This document shows positions 1 to 12,245 of a DNA stretch of 64,000 nucleotides, piece by piece. This DNA is from Salinicoccus albus DSM 19776 (GTDB lineage: Bacteria > Bacillota > Bacilli > Staphylococcales > Salinicoccaceae), in NCBI RefSeq assembly GCF_000385175.1, contig NZ_ARQJ01000033.1:248001-312000 (forward strand), in the 5' to 3' direction. Within the stretch, counting starts at the first letter, position 1; each line of letters begins with the position of its first letter. A program made the translations under genes and the position numbers. The notes beneath the pieces were generated by a model. It searched no databases, was not told the DNA's origin, and saw only the letters and a program-made list of their open reading frames with translations.

Positions 1-212
1 TCAAGCGTGCCTGCAATCGGTTTTATCCTGGACGGGTCAAAATCAGCAGCGTCCTTAACATTCATGACGTACCCTTGGATCGTTCTTCTGCCAAACGGTA
101 CAAGTACTCTGTGACCCACGCGGATGATTTCATCCATGCCGTCCGGGATTCTATAATCAAATACCTGATTGACACTTTTGCTGGGTATATCCACTATAAC
201 TGAAACAAACAT
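1..212 (-). CDS. priA: Primosomal protein N' (replication restart helicase PriA), N-terminal part only
   Basis: Only the first 70 codons are visible; the gene runs off the left edge. The ATG at 212-210 overlaps the coaBC stop by one base (TGATG), and translation gives MFVSVIVDIPSK followed by FDYRIP and a GHRVLVPFGRR segment. This matches the N-terminal 3'-DNA-binding domain of PriA, the helicase that reloads the replisome at stalled forks. The order gmk-rpoZ-coaBC-priA is standard in Staphylococcaceae and supports the call. The helicase and zinc-binding parts lie outside the window, so integrity cannot be judged. Confidence 0.85.
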   Translation of the reverse strand, partial: MFVSVIVDIPSKSVNQVFDYRIPDGMDEIIRVGHRVLVPFGRRTIQGYVMNVKDAADFDPSRIKPIAGTL

Positions 213-1402
213 CAACGGTCCCGCCTTTTAACGATCGTGTCCACAATATAATGGCCGAGCGTCTGCTTATCCTGTTTGGGGAAATCCTGTTCAGAGCCGT
301 CATTAAACAGCATCATAATCTTATTATCCGCACTGTCCATGCCGATGGACTTATCGGAGACATCATTCATGACGATACAATCGGCATTTTTTGTTTCAAG
401 CTTTTCTTCCGCGTACTTTCTGACATCGTGTGTTTCCGCCGCAAATCCAACGAGGTACATGTCCCCCTTGTGCGCTCCGACATATTTAAGAATGTCCTGG
501 GTCTCTTTAAGGGATATTGCGTAATCCTCTTGACCGTCTGTTTTCTTCAGCTTGCTGCCGCTGACTGCTTTTGGTGTAAAATCGCTGACTGCCGCTGTGA
601 AAATGCCGATATCTGCATCCATATGCTCCTTCACCGCCTCAAACATTTCCTGTGTTGATTCCACATCGGTTCTTTCTACACCCGGCGGGACCGGCAGGTT
701 GACCGGACCGCTGACCAAAACAACATTGGCGCCTCTCGCTGCAGCCGCTTCCGCAATGGCATATCCCATTTTGCCGCTGGAGTGGTTTGTCAGGTAACGT
801 ATGGGATCAATTGCTTCCCGCGTCGGTCCGGCGGTAATCAATATTTTTTTCCCTTTAAGTTTCTGTTCTATAGCGAGCATCTCTTCTACATAGGTTTTAA
901 TCTCCGGAACATCCGCCATCCTGCCCTTGGCATTATATCCGCAGGCCAGAAAACCGGATTCGGAATCAATGAAACGGCAGCCCTCCGTCATCAGCTGCTG
1001 AATATTGCGCTGTACAGCAGGCTGATTATACATATGCACATTCATCGCCGGTGCCATCAGCACCGGCTTGGTATTGGCTGCGAGCACATTGAGCAGCATA
1101 TTATCGTATATACCATTTGCCAGTTTCCCAATTGTATTGGCAGTCACCGGTGCAACAACAATGACATCTGCCCACTCACCAATTTTGATATGTGAAATGA
1201 CGGATGGATCCTCTTCCTTAAAGGTGTTTGTATATACATGATTGCGGCCAATTGCCTGAAAGGCAAGCGGCGTAACGAATTCCAAAGCATTGTCAGTCAA
1301 TACGACCCGCACATTATGCCCTGCCTGTATTAATTTGCTCGTCAGATCAACAGCTTTATAGGCAGCGATGCCTCCTGTAACACCAATTACAATATTTGCC
1401 AT
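212..1402 (-). CDS. coaBC: Bifunctional phosphopantothenoylcysteine decarboxylase / phosphopantothenate-cysteine ligase
   Basis: This cytoplasmic enzyme catalyses two steps of coenzyme A synthesis: ligating cysteine to 4'-phosphopantothenate (CoaB) and decarboxylating the product (CoaC). The flavoprotein CoaC half (about residues 1-175) shows the active-site His (H71 in SHIKIGEWAD), the PAMN motif (118-121) and the conserved Cys of the FLACG segment (C154). The CoaB half starts near residue 183 with ITAGPTREAIDPIRYLTN and SSGKMG, followed by the Lys-rich KLKK loop. The 396-residue length is normal for the fused protein. It sits between rpoZ and priA and overlaps the priA start by one base. 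The rpoZ terminator upstream suggests either partial read-through or a local promoter, which I could not define. Confidence 0.96.
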   Translation of the reverse strand: MANIVIGVTGGIAAYKAVDLTSKLIQAGHNVRVVLTDNALEFVTPLAFQAIGRNHVYTNTFKEEDPSVISHIKIGEWADVIVVAPVTANTIGKLANGIYDNMLLNVLAANTKPVLMAPAMNVHMYNQPAVQRNIQQLMTEGCRFIDSESGFLACGYNAKGRMADVPEIKTYVEEMLAIEQKLKGKKILITAGPTREAIDPIRYLTNHSSGKMGYAIAEAAAARGANVVLVSGPVNLPVPPGVERTDVESTQEMFEAVKEHMDADIGIFTAAVSDFTPKAVSGSKLKKTDGQEDYAISLKETQDILKYVGAHKGDMYLVGFAAETHDVRKYAEEKLETKNADCIVMNDVSDKSIGMDSADNKIMMLFNDGSEQDFPKQDKQTLGHYIVDTIVKRRDR

Positions 1403-1487
1403 ATCTTCACCTCTTTAGAAACTTAGCTTTTCACGAAGCCTTAATTATGCTTATGCAGGGAAAAGAAATTTATACTTTCTGTCCCTG

Positions 1488-1516
1488 CAAAAAAAGCTGA
1501 CAATTGATTGTCAGCT
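1488..1516 (-). terminator. Rho-independent terminator after rpoZ
   Basis: A perfect 10-bp inverted repeat (1495-1516, two-base loop) is followed on the minus strand by a run of seven T. It overlaps the TAG stop of rpoZ. A second, imperfect hairpin (about 1456-1488) lies between it and coaBC. Confidence 0.85.
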
Positions 1517-1708
1517 AGCGTTTTTCTTTCAATTTATTGTCGGCGATTTCTTCCAAAGCTCTGCTTACTGTCTTCGTCGTCTTATAGTCATCCAATACCA
1601 GATCATCAGGTTCATCCTGCAGATGACGGGCCCGTTTAGCGGCCATTGTCACAATAAGGTATTGAGAATCGACATTCTTTCTTATTTCATGGATTGGCGG
1701 GTAAAGCA

Positions 1709-1709
<1 letters not shown>
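1515..1709 (-). CDS. rpoZ: RNA polymerase omega subunit
   Basis: A 64-residue protein beginning MLYPPIHEIRKNVDSQYLIV, with the AAKRAR segment typical of omega, the small subunit that helps fold and assemble beta-prime into RNA polymerase. It directly follows gmk with a one-base overlap (its ATG shares base 1709 with the gmk stop), the usual Firmicutes arrangement that implies cotranscription and coupled translation. Its length is close to that of staphylococcal omega, and the C-terminus ends in a charged KLKEKR tail. The stop codon lies inside the terminator hairpin. Confidence 0.95.
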
Positions 1710-2335
<626 letters not shown>

Positions 2336-2427
2336 TTACCTTTCTATTTGTGATTATTTCTTAATGTATCATATCTGGATAAAAATTTCATCATAAACCA
2401 TTCTCTCATTTCTAAACAGCCGTTTCA

Positions 2428-2436
2428 TGTTAAAAT
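2428..2436 (+). promoter_or_regulatory. Probable extended -10 promoter of rqcH
   Basis: TGT followed by TAAAAT forms an extended -10 element 31 bases before the rqcH ATG; no good -35 is visible. A strong AGGAGG-type ribosome-binding site (about 2453-2460) sits between this element and the start codon. Confidence 0.45.
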
Positions 2437-2467
2437 GTGCATTACCATATTACAGGAGGAACCCACC

Positions 2468-4162
2468 ATGGCATTTGACGGCAACTTTATCCGCGCCCTG
2501 CTAGACGAACTTTCATGTTTAGAGCGGGGTAAAATTAATAAAATCCAGCAGATGGATAACACTTCGCTGATTTTTAAGATACGCGCCCAAGGCACCAGCC
2601 AATCCCTGCTCATCAGCGCGCATCCCATGTATGCACGTTTTCATCTGACCGGACATAAATACGAATTCCCATTTGAGCCGCCAATGTTTTTACGCATGTT
2701 AAGAAAGCATATCGAAGGCGGTATCATCAAAAATATCAGACAAATTGGCAATGACAGGCGGGTGGAATTTTTTATACAGTCGAGAAATGAGATCGGCGAT
2801 GACACCGAACGCATCCTCATTCTGGAAATCATGGGCAGACACTCCAACATCATCATAACTGATGAAGCTTACAATATTCTTGACGGTATCAAACACCTGA
2901 CACCGAACAATAACAAAAGGACGATCATGCCCGGCTTCATGTACGAGGCGCCCCCGACAAAGGAAAAAATCAACCCAAGAACTGAGGATCTTGAGAAACT
3001 TCCCGCCAAAATAGATTTCAACAGCGGCAAAATAGACCGGCAGATATTAGGTGTGCTCGAAGGCTTCAGCCCGCTTTTTGTCAAAGAAATCGAATATAAT
3101 GCCGGCCATTTCAACATTAAGAATATCCTGCCTGCAGTGAAAAGGACACTGGAAGCGGCCGAAGAGACTAAACCGGTCTTCTACAGGCATAACGGCAAAG
3201 AGGCGTTTTATTTTACAGAACTGAAACACCTCGGTGAACCGCAGGCGGTGTATGAAACGCTGTCCGGATTGGTGGACAGTTTCTATCATGACAGATACAG
3301 AAATGCTCTGATTAAACAAAAGGCAAATGATTATCTGAACGTCATCGAAAGGGAATATGAAAAAACCGGACGTAAGATAGAAAAACTCCATGAAGACCTC
3401 CAGGAAGCGCATGAAAAGGATGAATACCAGAAATACGGAGAGCTGCTTACCGCATATATGCATCAGGTGAGGCAGTATGACAAAGAAGCGGTCGTCTTTG
3501 ATTATTATACCAGTAAAGAAGTCAGCATACCATTGGATCCTGAACTCTCACCCAGTGACAATGCCCAGAAATATTACAGCCGTTACAACAAGCTTAAAAA
3601 GCGTGAAAGTGCTGCAGAGGAACAGCTCAAACAGGCAAAAACAGATCTTGAATATTTTTCCAGCCTGCTCCACCAGATGGAACAGATCACTACAGAAGAG
3701 GAGGTTGAAGAAATCAGGGAAGAGCTGCATGAGGAAGGTATCATAAAAACCAAAAAAAGGCAGCATAAGAAAAAGAAAAAGCATAAAATCCAGCTGCATG
3801 CATTCAAAACATCGAACGGCCTTGATGTACTGGTCGGTAAAAACAACAAACAGAATGATTATCTGACATCCAGAAAATCTCAGAACAATCATTTGTGGTT
3901 CCACACTAAAGAGATCCCGGGCTCACATGTGGTCATCAGTCATCCCAGGAGCCAGATAGGAGAAAGTGATATCCTGGAAGCGGCTATGCTTGCAGCATAC
4001 TTTTCCAAAGCGCAGGATTCGGAATCCGTGCCTGTAGACTACACTGAAATCAAGCATGTTCATAAAGTCAGCGGTGCGAAGCCAGGTTTTGTGACATACA
4101 CGGACCAGCATACTGTCTTCGTCACCCCTGAGAGGACAAAGGCCGAGAAGATGAAAGCATGA
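2468..4162 (+). CDS. rqcH: Rqc2/NEMF-family ribosome quality control protein RqcH (formerly FbpA)
   Basis: RqcH binds split 50S subunits carrying stalled peptidyl-tRNA and directs template-independent C-terminal alanine tailing, which marks the chain for degradation. The start at 2468 (MAFDGNF) is chosen over an upstream in-frame ATG because AGGAGG lies 8 bases before it; this gives 564 residues. The order is NFACT-N (residues 1 to about 180, with the conserved DRR triplet in IGNDRRVEFF), helix-hairpin-helix and long coiled-coil segments (about 280-420), a lysine-rich stretch, then NFACT-R with WFHTKEIPGSHVVI. The family also includes proteins historically described as fibronectin-binding; that is not the likely primary role. 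Divergent from gmk. Its stop overlaps the start of a 50-codon ORF (ATGA). Confidence 0.95.
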   Translation: MAFDGNFIRALLDELSCLERGKINKIQQMDNTSLIFKIRAQGTSQSLLISAHPMYARFHLTGHKYEFPFEPPMFLRMLRKHIEGGIIKNIRQIGNDRRVEFFIQSRNEIGDDTERILILEIMGRHSNIIITDEAYNILDGIKHLTPNNNKRTIMPGFMYEAPPTKEKINPRTEDLEKLPAKIDFNSGKIDRQILGVLEGFSPLFVKEIEYNAGHFNIKNILPAVKRTLEAAEETKPVFYRHNGKEAFYFTELKHLGEPQAVYETLSGLVDSFYHDRYRNALIKQKANDYLNVIEREYEKTGRKIEKLHEDLQEAHEKDEYQKYGELLTAYMHQVRQYDKEAVVFDYYTSKEVSIPLDPELSPSDNAQKYYSRYNKLKKRESAAEEQLKQAKTDLEYFSSLLHQMEQITTEEEVEEIREELHEEGIIKTKKRQHKKKKKHKIQLHAFKTSNGLDVLVGKNNKQNDYLTSRKSQNNHLWFHTKEIPGSHVVISHPRSQIGESDILEAAMLAAYFSKAQDSESVPVDYTEIKHVHKVSGAKPGFVTYTDQHTVFVTPERTKAEKMKA

Positions 4163-4311
4163 ACAATGGATCTGAGACAGACACCCGCCGGCTGCATATT
4201 TCAAATCAAAGAACTACCGATAAAGTATTGTACACGAACAGGTTTTATATCAAAGGCTATGAAGCTGCCGTTTTATACAAATCGACAGATAAGGAGGGGG
4301 TCATTTCATGA
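4159..4311 (+). CDS. Possible small protein of 50 residues linking rqcH and pgcA
   Basis: The interval between rqcH and pgcA is open for 50 codons (MNNGSETDTRRLHISNQ... ending EGVIS). The ATG overlaps the rqcH stop as ATGA (4159-4162), and the TGA overlaps the pgcA start as ATGA (4308-4311), so the frame fits the gap exactly. The product is hydrophilic with no signal or membrane segment, and I do not recognise it. Against a real gene: the ribosome-binding sequence before its ATG is weak, pgcA has its own strong AAGGAGG-type site, and 50 open codons can arise by chance. It could otherwise be untranslated spacer. Confidence 0.35.
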   Translation: MNNGSETDTRRLHISNQRTTDKVLYTNRFYIKGYEAAVLYKSTDKEGVIS

Positions 4312-5954
4312 ACAGAGCATTGTGGGAATCTAATATCGAGAACAGTTTTGTAGATCCGCAATCATATTACGCACTCAGTGAATCGGAAAAATCCGACGGT
4401 TTTGCAGATATCCTGTCATTTGGCACAGCCGGTATCAGAGGCAGAGTAGGACTCGGCCCAAACAGACTGAATCGTTTTACCGTGGAGAAAACAGCACTGG
4501 GAATCGTGAATACGCTTGCCGTTTTGTCTGAACCGTCCGTTGTTATCGGCTATGATACCAGACATCTTTCACCAGAATTTTCAAAGGCGATGGCATCAGT
4601 CATGTCACAGCACGGTGTTTCGGTAAAGCTGACAAAGCAGTATACCTCTACGCCGGAACTGTCTTTTTTCGTCAGAGAATACGATGCGTCGCTGGGGATC
4701 ATGATCACAGCCAGCCATAATCCGCCTGAATACAACGGCATCAAGGTTTATGGACCGGACGGTGCGCAGCTCACAGATGAGCCTGCCGCCCTTCTCAGTG
4801 AAAATATCAATGCCATCGAAGATATTTTTTTGATTGAAAGCAGACCCTTTGATGCCGCTGTGGCAGATGAAAGTATCGGTTTTGTTTCAAAAGAGGTGGA
4901 GCAGAGATATAAAGATTGCATTACTAAATTCATCGGAGACATTCCACGGTCGGATTTGTCTGTCGTATTTTCAAGTCTCCACGGCACAAGTGTGCCAGTT
5001 GTACCGGAATTATTCGATGCGCTTGGATTCGGCAGATACACACTGGTTGAAGACCAGTCGACCCCGGATGGGGATTTCCCGACAACCATCTCCCCCAACC
5101 CGGAAAACCCGGAAGCATTTGACCTTTCAAAAGCGCTCGGCGAAAATATCGGTGCAGATCTGCTCATCGCCACGGATCCGGATGCGGACAGGGTCGGCAT
5201 TGCTGTCAGACATAACGGGGAATATGTTCATTTAAACGGCAATCAAATTGGCATACTTTTATTAAAAGAAAGACTTAAAAACACCCCCCAGGATAAGACG
5301 CCCGTAATCATCAAATCAATTGTCACCAGCGACCTTGGCAGGAAAATTGCGGAGGATTACGGCGGGGAACTCATCGAAGTGCTGACAGGATTCAAATACA
5401 TCGGTGAACAGATAGAATTGCTGGAAGCCGATACGGACAGAAGATTTATCCTCGGCTATGAGGAAAGCTACGGATATCTGCTCGAACCGTTCGTCAGGGA
5501 CAAGGACGCTCTCCAGATCGTACCTTATGTCACATCAATGGCTTCACAGCTGAAAAATGAAGGCAGGACACTGGTTGATGCACTTGAGGAAATATACAGC
5601 AGATACGGCCGGCGAATGGAAAAACTGTACAGCCATACATTCGAAGGTACTTCCGGAGGGGAACGTATCAAAGAAATCATGTCGCAGTTCAGGAATAACA
5701 CGCCTTTGGAAATAGAGAAGCGGGAAGTCATCTGCACGGAAGATTTTAAGACACAGACAAGAACATTCAGGGACGGGCGCACAGAGACTATACAACTGCC
5801 GGAGGCAGATGTGATCAAAGTTCATTTCAGGGACGGCTGGATTGCTTTGCGACCTTCCGGAACTGAACCGAAAATCAAATTATATGTCTCCCTTGACAGC
5901 GATCAGATCGAACAGGAAGCCAAGCTCATCAACGACATGATTTTTAGCGTATAG
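4308..5954 (+). CDS. pgcA: Alpha-phosphoglucomutase / phosphomannomutase family protein
   Basis: Interconverts glucose-6-phosphate and glucose-1-phosphate, feeding UDP-glucose for glycolipid and wall polymers. All four alpha-phosphohexomutase signatures are present: the phosphoserine loop TASHNP (134-139), the metal-binding DPDAD loop (D290, D292, D294), the sugar-binding GYEESYGY loop and the C-terminal phosphate-binding RPSGTEPK. The 548-residue length matches staphylococcal PgcA rather than the shorter GlmM or ManB. The AAGGAGGGGG ribosome-binding site at 4291-4300 fixes the ATG at 4308. It lies downstream of rqcH and may be cotranscribed with it, and is followed by a strong terminator. 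The exact sugar specificity cannot be read from sequence. Confidence 0.93.
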   Translation: MNRALWESNIENSFVDPQSYYALSESEKSDGFADILSFGTAGIRGRVGLGPNRLNRFTVEKTALGIVNTLAVLSEPSVVIGYDTRHLSPEFSKAMASVMSQHGVSVKLTKQYTSTPELSFFVREYDASLGIMITASHNPPEYNGIKVYGPDGAQLTDEPAALLSENINAIEDIFLIESRPFDAAVADESIGFVSKEVEQRYKDCITKFIGDIPRSDLSVVFSSLHGTSVPVVPELFDALGFGRYTLVEDQSTPDGDFPTTISPNPENPEAFDLSKALGENIGADLLIATDPDADRVGIAVRHNGEYVHLNGNQIGILLLKERLKNTPQDKTPVIIKSIVTSDLGRKIAEDYGGELIEVLTGFKYIGEQIELLEADTDRRFILGYEESYGYLLEPFVRDKDALQIVPYVTSMASQLKNEGRTLVDALEEIYSRYGRRMEKLYSHTFEGTSGGERIKEIMSQFRNNTPLEIEKREVICTEDFKTQTRTFRDGRTETIQLPEADVIKVHFRDGWIALRPSGTEPKIKLYVSLDSDQIEQEAKLINDMIFSV

Positions 5955-5962
5955 TGGGATCG

Positions 5963-5988
5963 AACCTGCTCGAAAGAGCAGGTTTTTA
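5963..5988 (+). terminator. Rho-independent terminator of pgcA
   Basis: A 9-bp stem (5963-5971 with 5976-5984), a GAAA tetraloop and a T-run directly after the pgcA stop. Confidence 0.92.
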
Positions 5989-6031
5989 AGTGTCAGGAGA
6001 TGCCGGCGATGAAAGACAAGCATCTCCCTAT

Positions 6032-6066
6032 ATAAAAACAAACCTCTTAAGATCGCCGAGGTTTGT
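6032..6066 (-). terminator. Terminator of the pyr operon after pyrE
   Basis: A 9-bp inverted repeat (6038-6046 with 6058-6066), then TTTTTATA on the minus strand, 10 bases beyond the pyrE stop. It faces the pgcA terminator across a short convergent spacer with no gene. Confidence 0.85.
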
Positions 6067-6075
6067 CTGAAATAT

Positions 6076-6684
6076 CTATAGTCTCTCTCTGAAATCGAGT
6101 ACAACCTGTTTCTGCTCTTCTGTGATTGACCCTTGTCCCATGCTGACGTCGATCAGCGTATCCAGATCGCTTAATGTGTGCCAGTCAATCCCCGCTTCCT
6201 CAAACGCATCAATGGATTTCCCCAGGCCATAAGTGAATATAGCGAAGATACCCAGCACTTTTCCACCCTTTTCTTTTAATGCCTGTGCTGTGTCCAGACT
6301 TGACGCTCCGGTAGAGATCAGATCTTCAATGACTGCTACTTTTTTACCACGGACCTCAGCACCTTCGATCTGATTGCCTTTGCCGTGGTTTTTCCTGCCG
6401 CCTCTGACATAACACATCGGCAGTCCAAGGCGTTCACTGACGAAGGCTGCGTGCGGAATACCCGCGGTTGAGGTGCCCGCGATGACTTGGGCACCTGGTG
6501 CGTGTGTTTCAATCAATTCGACAAATTGTTCTGCGATTTCTTCCCGGGCTGAAATATCACCGAGCATTTTCCGGTTATCGCAATAAATCGGAGAAATGAT
6601 ACCGCTCGACCATGTAAAAGGGTCGTCAGGACGAAGTTCCACTGCATTAATGTCCAGTAAGATTTCTGCTGTTCTTTGTTTCAT
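6076..6684 (-). CDS. pyrE: Orotate phosphoribosyltransferase
   Basis: Fifth step of UMP synthesis: orotate plus PRPP gives OMP. The PRPP-binding motif is in VAVIEDLISTGASS, and the catalytic loop carries RKNHGKGNQIEG with its basic residues; both are intact in 202 residues. It is the last gene of the pyr operon. Its ATG overlaps the pyrF stop by four bases (ATGA), so translation is probably coupled. Expression depends on the PyrR attenuator about 9.4 kb upstream. Confidence 0.97.
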   Translation of the reverse strand: MKQRTAEILLDINAVELRPDDPFTWSSGIISPIYCDNRKMLGDISAREEIAEQFVELIETHAPGAQVIAGTSTAGIPHAAFVSERLGLPMCYVRGGRKNHGKGNQIEGAEVRGKKVAVIEDLISTGASSLDTAQALKEKGGKVLGIFAIFTYGLGKSIDAFEEAGIDWHTLSDLDTLIDVSMGQGSITEEQKQVVLDFRERL

Positions 6685-7384
6685 GATATTTTATCCCCGC
6701 TTTCCCACATCGTTTTGATCGCTTTATATTTCTCTGGGGCATCTGCTGCTTCAGTGATAGAACGCCCGACTACAATAAGATCTGAACCGAGCTTTTGTGC
6801 AGTATCCGGCGTGACAACTCTGGCCTGATCGTCGTTGGAGTCTTCTTCGAGTCTTATTCCCGGTGTGACGGTTAAGAAACCATTCCCGCAATTTTCATGG
6901 ATGGGTTCCGCTTCCAGAGGCGACGAAACCACACCATCCAGTCCGGAACTTTTGGCCAGTTCCGCATAATGAACAACACTCTCATCAAGCGTTAACACTG
7001 ATCTCTGTTCCTTTGTAACCATTCCTCTGTCCGTCGATGTCAACTGTGTCACAGCGACTAAAATCCCTTCAGGATTCCCGTCTTTGAATGATTCCATCGC
7101 CCGCCTCATCATATGACTGCCCCCCTGTGCATGGACATTCGTCATTTTGACATCCATTCTGCCAATTCCCTCCATGGCCTTGCCCACAGTGTTTGGTATG
7201 TCATGCAGTTTCAAGTCCAAGAAAATATCATGACCCATGGCACGTATTTCTTTAATGATTTCGGGACCATTCTGTAAATAAAGCTCCATCCCAATTTTGA
7301 CGAATAATGCTTCATCAAACTGTCTTAAAAAACGATCTGTCTCTGTCATACTGCTGTAATCAAGTGCGATGATCGGTGTTGTCA

Positions 7385-7385
<1 letters not shown>
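6681..7385 (-). CDS. pyrF: Orotidine-5'-phosphate decarboxylase
   Basis: Decarboxylates OMP to UMP, the last step of the pathway. The catalytic motif DLKLHDIPNTV contains the required Asp-Lys-Asp pattern, and the phosphate-binding GRSI segment is near the C-terminus. I choose the ATG at 7385 (MTTPIIALDYSS, 234 residues) over an in-frame GTG three codons upstream: AAGGAG lies 10 bases before the ATG but almost touches the GTG. The ATG overlaps the pyrD stop by one base (TAATG), and the gene end overlaps pyrE. Confidence 0.96.
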
Positions 7386-9060
<1,675 letters not shown>

Positions 9061-9068
9061 ATTTTCAC

Positions 9069-12000
9069 CTACATCTTTTCCATATTAAACGTCATGCTTT
9101 CAATGACTTCAACAAGTGTACGTGCTGTATCAAGTGATGTCAGGCATGGAACTCCGTTTTCCACGGTTTCTCTTCGAATACGAAAGCCGTCCCTTTCAAC
9201 TTGTTTGCCCTTCGTCATCGTATTAATGACAATCTGAACATTACCGCTTTGAATCTCTTTAATCAGACTGTTGGGGCCTTCGCCCACCTTATCTACGGTG
9301 ATGATTGGAATATTATTCTCTCTGAGGACTTCTCCCGTCCCCTTTGTGGCCATCAGTCTGTAGCCGCATTGTGACAGTCTTGATGCCAGTGCCACAGCCT
9401 CTTCCTTATCTTTATCAGCGACTGTGATAAGGGCCGTGCCGTGGTCTTTGACTTCCAATCCGCTCGCGACGAGGCCTTTGAACAGCGCTTTGTTCAGGCT
9501 CATATCTTTGCCCATGACTTCCCCTGTGGATTTCATTTCCGGACCAAGAGTGATATCTACATTTTTTAACTTGCTGAAGCTGAATACAGGCGCTTTCACA
9601 TGATAGCCCGCTTTGAATAGTGCAAGCCCCGGGCGATACGCCATATCAGCCAGTTTAATCCCCAATATGGCTTTCATTGCCAGATTTGCCATTGGTATCT
9701 CAGTAATTTTACTCATGAATGGAACAGTACGGCTCGCTCTCGGGTTTACTTCCAGCACGTAGACCTCACCGTTTGAAATGACAAACTGGATATTGATAAG
9801 ACCGACGGTATTCAGCCCCAGCGCCAGACGCTGAGTATAGTCCGTTAACATATCAATTTCTGTATCCTCCAATGTCACCGGCGGATAGACGGCAATCGAA
9901 TCCCCCGAATGCACCCCGGCTCTTTCTATATGCTCCATGATGCCTGGGATGATGACATTTTCGCCGTCACTGATTGCATCAACTTCAATCTCTTTGCCTG
10001 TCAGGTAACGGTCAATTAGCACAGGGTGTTCCGGAGATGCTTTGACTGCGTCTCTCATATAGTTTTTGAGTTCAGCTTCATTGTAGACGATTTCCATCGC
10101 ACGTCCGCCGAGCACATAACTCGGTCTGACAAGCACCGGATAACCGATATACTCAGCATTGGCGAGTGCTTCCGCTTCATTCGTCGCTGTCTTTCCTAAG
10201 GGCTGGGGCACATCAATATCTCTCAGCAGCTGTTCGAAACGTTTCCTGTCCTCTGCCCTGTCGAGATCATCGAGCGTTGTGCCGATGATTCTGACACCAT
10301 CCGCTTGGAGCTGATCTGCCAGATTGATGGCTGTCTGTCCGCCGAATTGGACAACGACGCCATCCGGTTGTTCATGTTCGATAATATTCATGACATCTTC
10401 ATGGGTCAAGGGTTCAAAATAAAGTTTGTCTGAGATGGAGAAATCGGTGGAAACCGTCTCAGGATTGTTGTTGACTATGATCGCTTCATAACCTGCTTCC
10501 TGGATGGCCCACACCGCATGGACTGTTGCATAGTCAAACTCAACACCCTGGCCGATCCTTATGGGGCCGCTGCCGAGCACAATGATCTTTTTCCTGTCGC
10601 TGGCTGCCGATTCATTTTCACTTTCGTAAGTGCCATAGAAATACGGAGTGGTAGATTCAAATTCGGCAGCACATGTATCGACCATCTTGTACACAGGTGT
10701 GATGCCCTTTTCACCGCGCAATGCTCTCACTTCAGACTTATCCATGTTCCAGCGGTGGGCAATAATCCTGTCGCTGAAACCATAGGTTTTTGCCCATTTC
10801 AGATGATCCACTGAACCAATATTCGCTTTCAATTCGGATTCTATGGTGATAATATGCTGGAACTTCCTCAAAAAGAACATGTCGATCTTTGTCCATTCGT
10901 GTATATCCGACATCGGTACATCCTTCCGAAGCGCTTCGCCGATATAGAACAGTCTTTCATCACTCTGTTTTTTGATCATTTCAATGATGTAGTCGAGTTC
11001 AAATGCATCGCCGTTCGGCAGACCGAGATGATGAACGCCATACTCCAGGGAACGTATCGCTTTGAGCAGCGATTCTTCATACGTACGCCCGATCGCCATC
11101 ACTTCACCCGTGGCCTTCATCTGTGTGCCGAGCTTGCGTTCCCCTTTGGCAAACTTATCAAATGGAAACCTTGGAATTTTTGAAACAACGTAGTCCAGGG
11201 CCGGTTCAAATGCCGCATAACTTGTGCCGGTGACAGGGTTTGCCATTTCATCCAGGGTCAGACCCACGGCAATTTTGGCAGCCAGTTTGGCAATCGGATA
11301 ACCGGTTGCTTTTGATGCAAGTGCGGATGAACGGGACACCCTTGGATTCACTTCGATGATATAGTAATCAAAGGATTCAGGATCAAGTGCCAGCTGAACA
11401 TTACATCCGCCCTCGATACCAAGTTCCCTGATAACGGAAAGTGAGACGTCGCGGAGCATCTGATTTTCTTTATCCGCAAGTGTCTGGGTGGGTGCGACAA
11501 CGGTGGAATCTCCTGTATGGATGCCGACCGGATCGATATTTTCCATATTACAGACGACAATCGCATTATCATTTTTATCTCTCATCACTTCGTATTCGAT
11601 CTCTTTAAATCCGGCAATAGACTTTTCCACCAGGCACTGGCTCATCGGTGAATATTTCAGCCCATTGGCAACGATCTCATCCAGATCACCATCATTATAG
11701 CATATGCCGCCGCCGGTGCCGCCCATCGTAAATGCCGGTCTGACGATAAACGGATAACCCACTTTGCGCCTGAAGTCATAAGCCTGTTCCACCGTATTGA
11801 TGATTTCAGACTCCGGTACAGGTACGCCCATCTGATTCATCAGCTGTCTGAAAAGATCGCGGTCTTCCGCCTGTGTGATTGACTCCAGCTTGGTACCGAG
11901 AAGCTCCACATTATTTTCCTCGAGGACGCCCAGACGGTCAAGTTCAACTGCCATGTTCAACCCAACCTGCCCGCCAAGTGTGGGGAGGAGCGCATCCGGC

Positions 12001-12245
12001 TGTTCCTTACGGATGATTCTGCCGATAAAATCCGGTGTGAGCGGTTCTATGTAGACCACATCGGCAATTTCCTTATCTGTCATGATTGTCGCAGGATTGG
12101 AATTCACCAGAATAACCCGGTATCCTTCCTCTCTCAGGGCAAGGCACGCCTGCGTTCCTGCATAATCAAATTCTGCCGCCTGTCCGATGATGATCGGCCC
12201 GCTTCCAATGACCAGTATTGTTTCTATATCTTTGCGTTTAGGCAT
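9069..12245 (-). CDS. carB: Carbamoyl-phosphate synthase large subunit
   Basis: Makes carbamoyl phosphate from bicarbonate, two ATP and ammonia channelled from CarA. Two homologous halves are visible, each with an ATP-grasp domain: the first begins [21 protein letters not shown], the second [20 protein letters not shown] near residue 555. The C-terminal MGS-like domain (about 930-1058) is the regulatory region. The 1058-residue length is close to the staphylococcal enzyme. It is translated from AAGGAGG inside the end of carA, overlapping carA by 8 bases. Placement inside the pyr operon points to a pyrimidine-regulated synthase. Confidence 0.98.
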   Translation of the reverse strand: MPKRKDIETILVIGSGPIIIGQAAEFDYAGTQACLALREEGYRVILVNSNPATIMTDKEIADVVYIEPLTPDFIGRIIRKEQPDALLPTLGGQVGLNMAVELDRLGVLEENNVELLGTKLESITQAEDRDLFRQLMNQMGVPVPESEIINTVEQAYDFRRKVGYPFIVRPAFTMGGTGGGICYNDGDLDEIVANGLKYSPMSQCLVEKSIAGFKEIEYEVMRDKNDNAIVVCNMENIDPVGIHTGDSTVVAPTQTLADKENQMLRDVSLSVIRELGIEGGCNVQLALDPESFDYYIIEVNPRVSRSSALASKATGYPIAKLAAKIAVGLTLDEMANPVTGTSYAAFEPALDYVVSKIPRFPFDKFAKGERKLGTQMKATGEVMAIGRTYEESLLKAIRSLEYGVHHLGLPNGDAFELDYIIEMIKKQSDERLFYIGEALRKDVPMSDIHEWTKIDMFFLRKFQHIITIESELKANIGSVDHLKWAKTYGFSDRIIAHRWNMDKSEVRALRGEKGITPVYKMVDTCAAEFESTTPYFYGTYESENESAASDRKKIIVLGSGPIRIGQGVEFDYATVHAVWAIQEAGYEAIIVNNNPETVSTDFSISDKLYFEPLTHEDVMNIIEHEQPDGVVVQFGGQTAINLADQLQADGVRIIGTTLDDLDRAEDRKRFEQLLRDIDVPQPLGKTATNEAEALANAEYIGYPVLVRPSYVLGGRAMEIVYNEAELKNYMRDAVKASPEHPVLIDRYLTGKEIEVDAISDGENVIIPGIMEHIERAGVHSGDSIAVYPPVTLEDTEIDMLTDYTQRLALGLNTVGLINIQFVISNGEVYVLEVNPRASRTVPFMSKITEIPMANLAMKAILGIKLADMAYRPGLALFKAGYHVKAPVFSFSKLKNVDITLGPEMKSTGEVMGKDMSLNKALFKGLVASGLEVKDHGTALITVADKDKEEAVALASRLSQCGYRLMATKGTGEVLRENNIPIITVDKVGEGPNSLIKEIQSGNVQIVINTMTKGKQVERDGFRIRRETVENGVPCLTSLDTARTLVEVIESMTFNMEKM

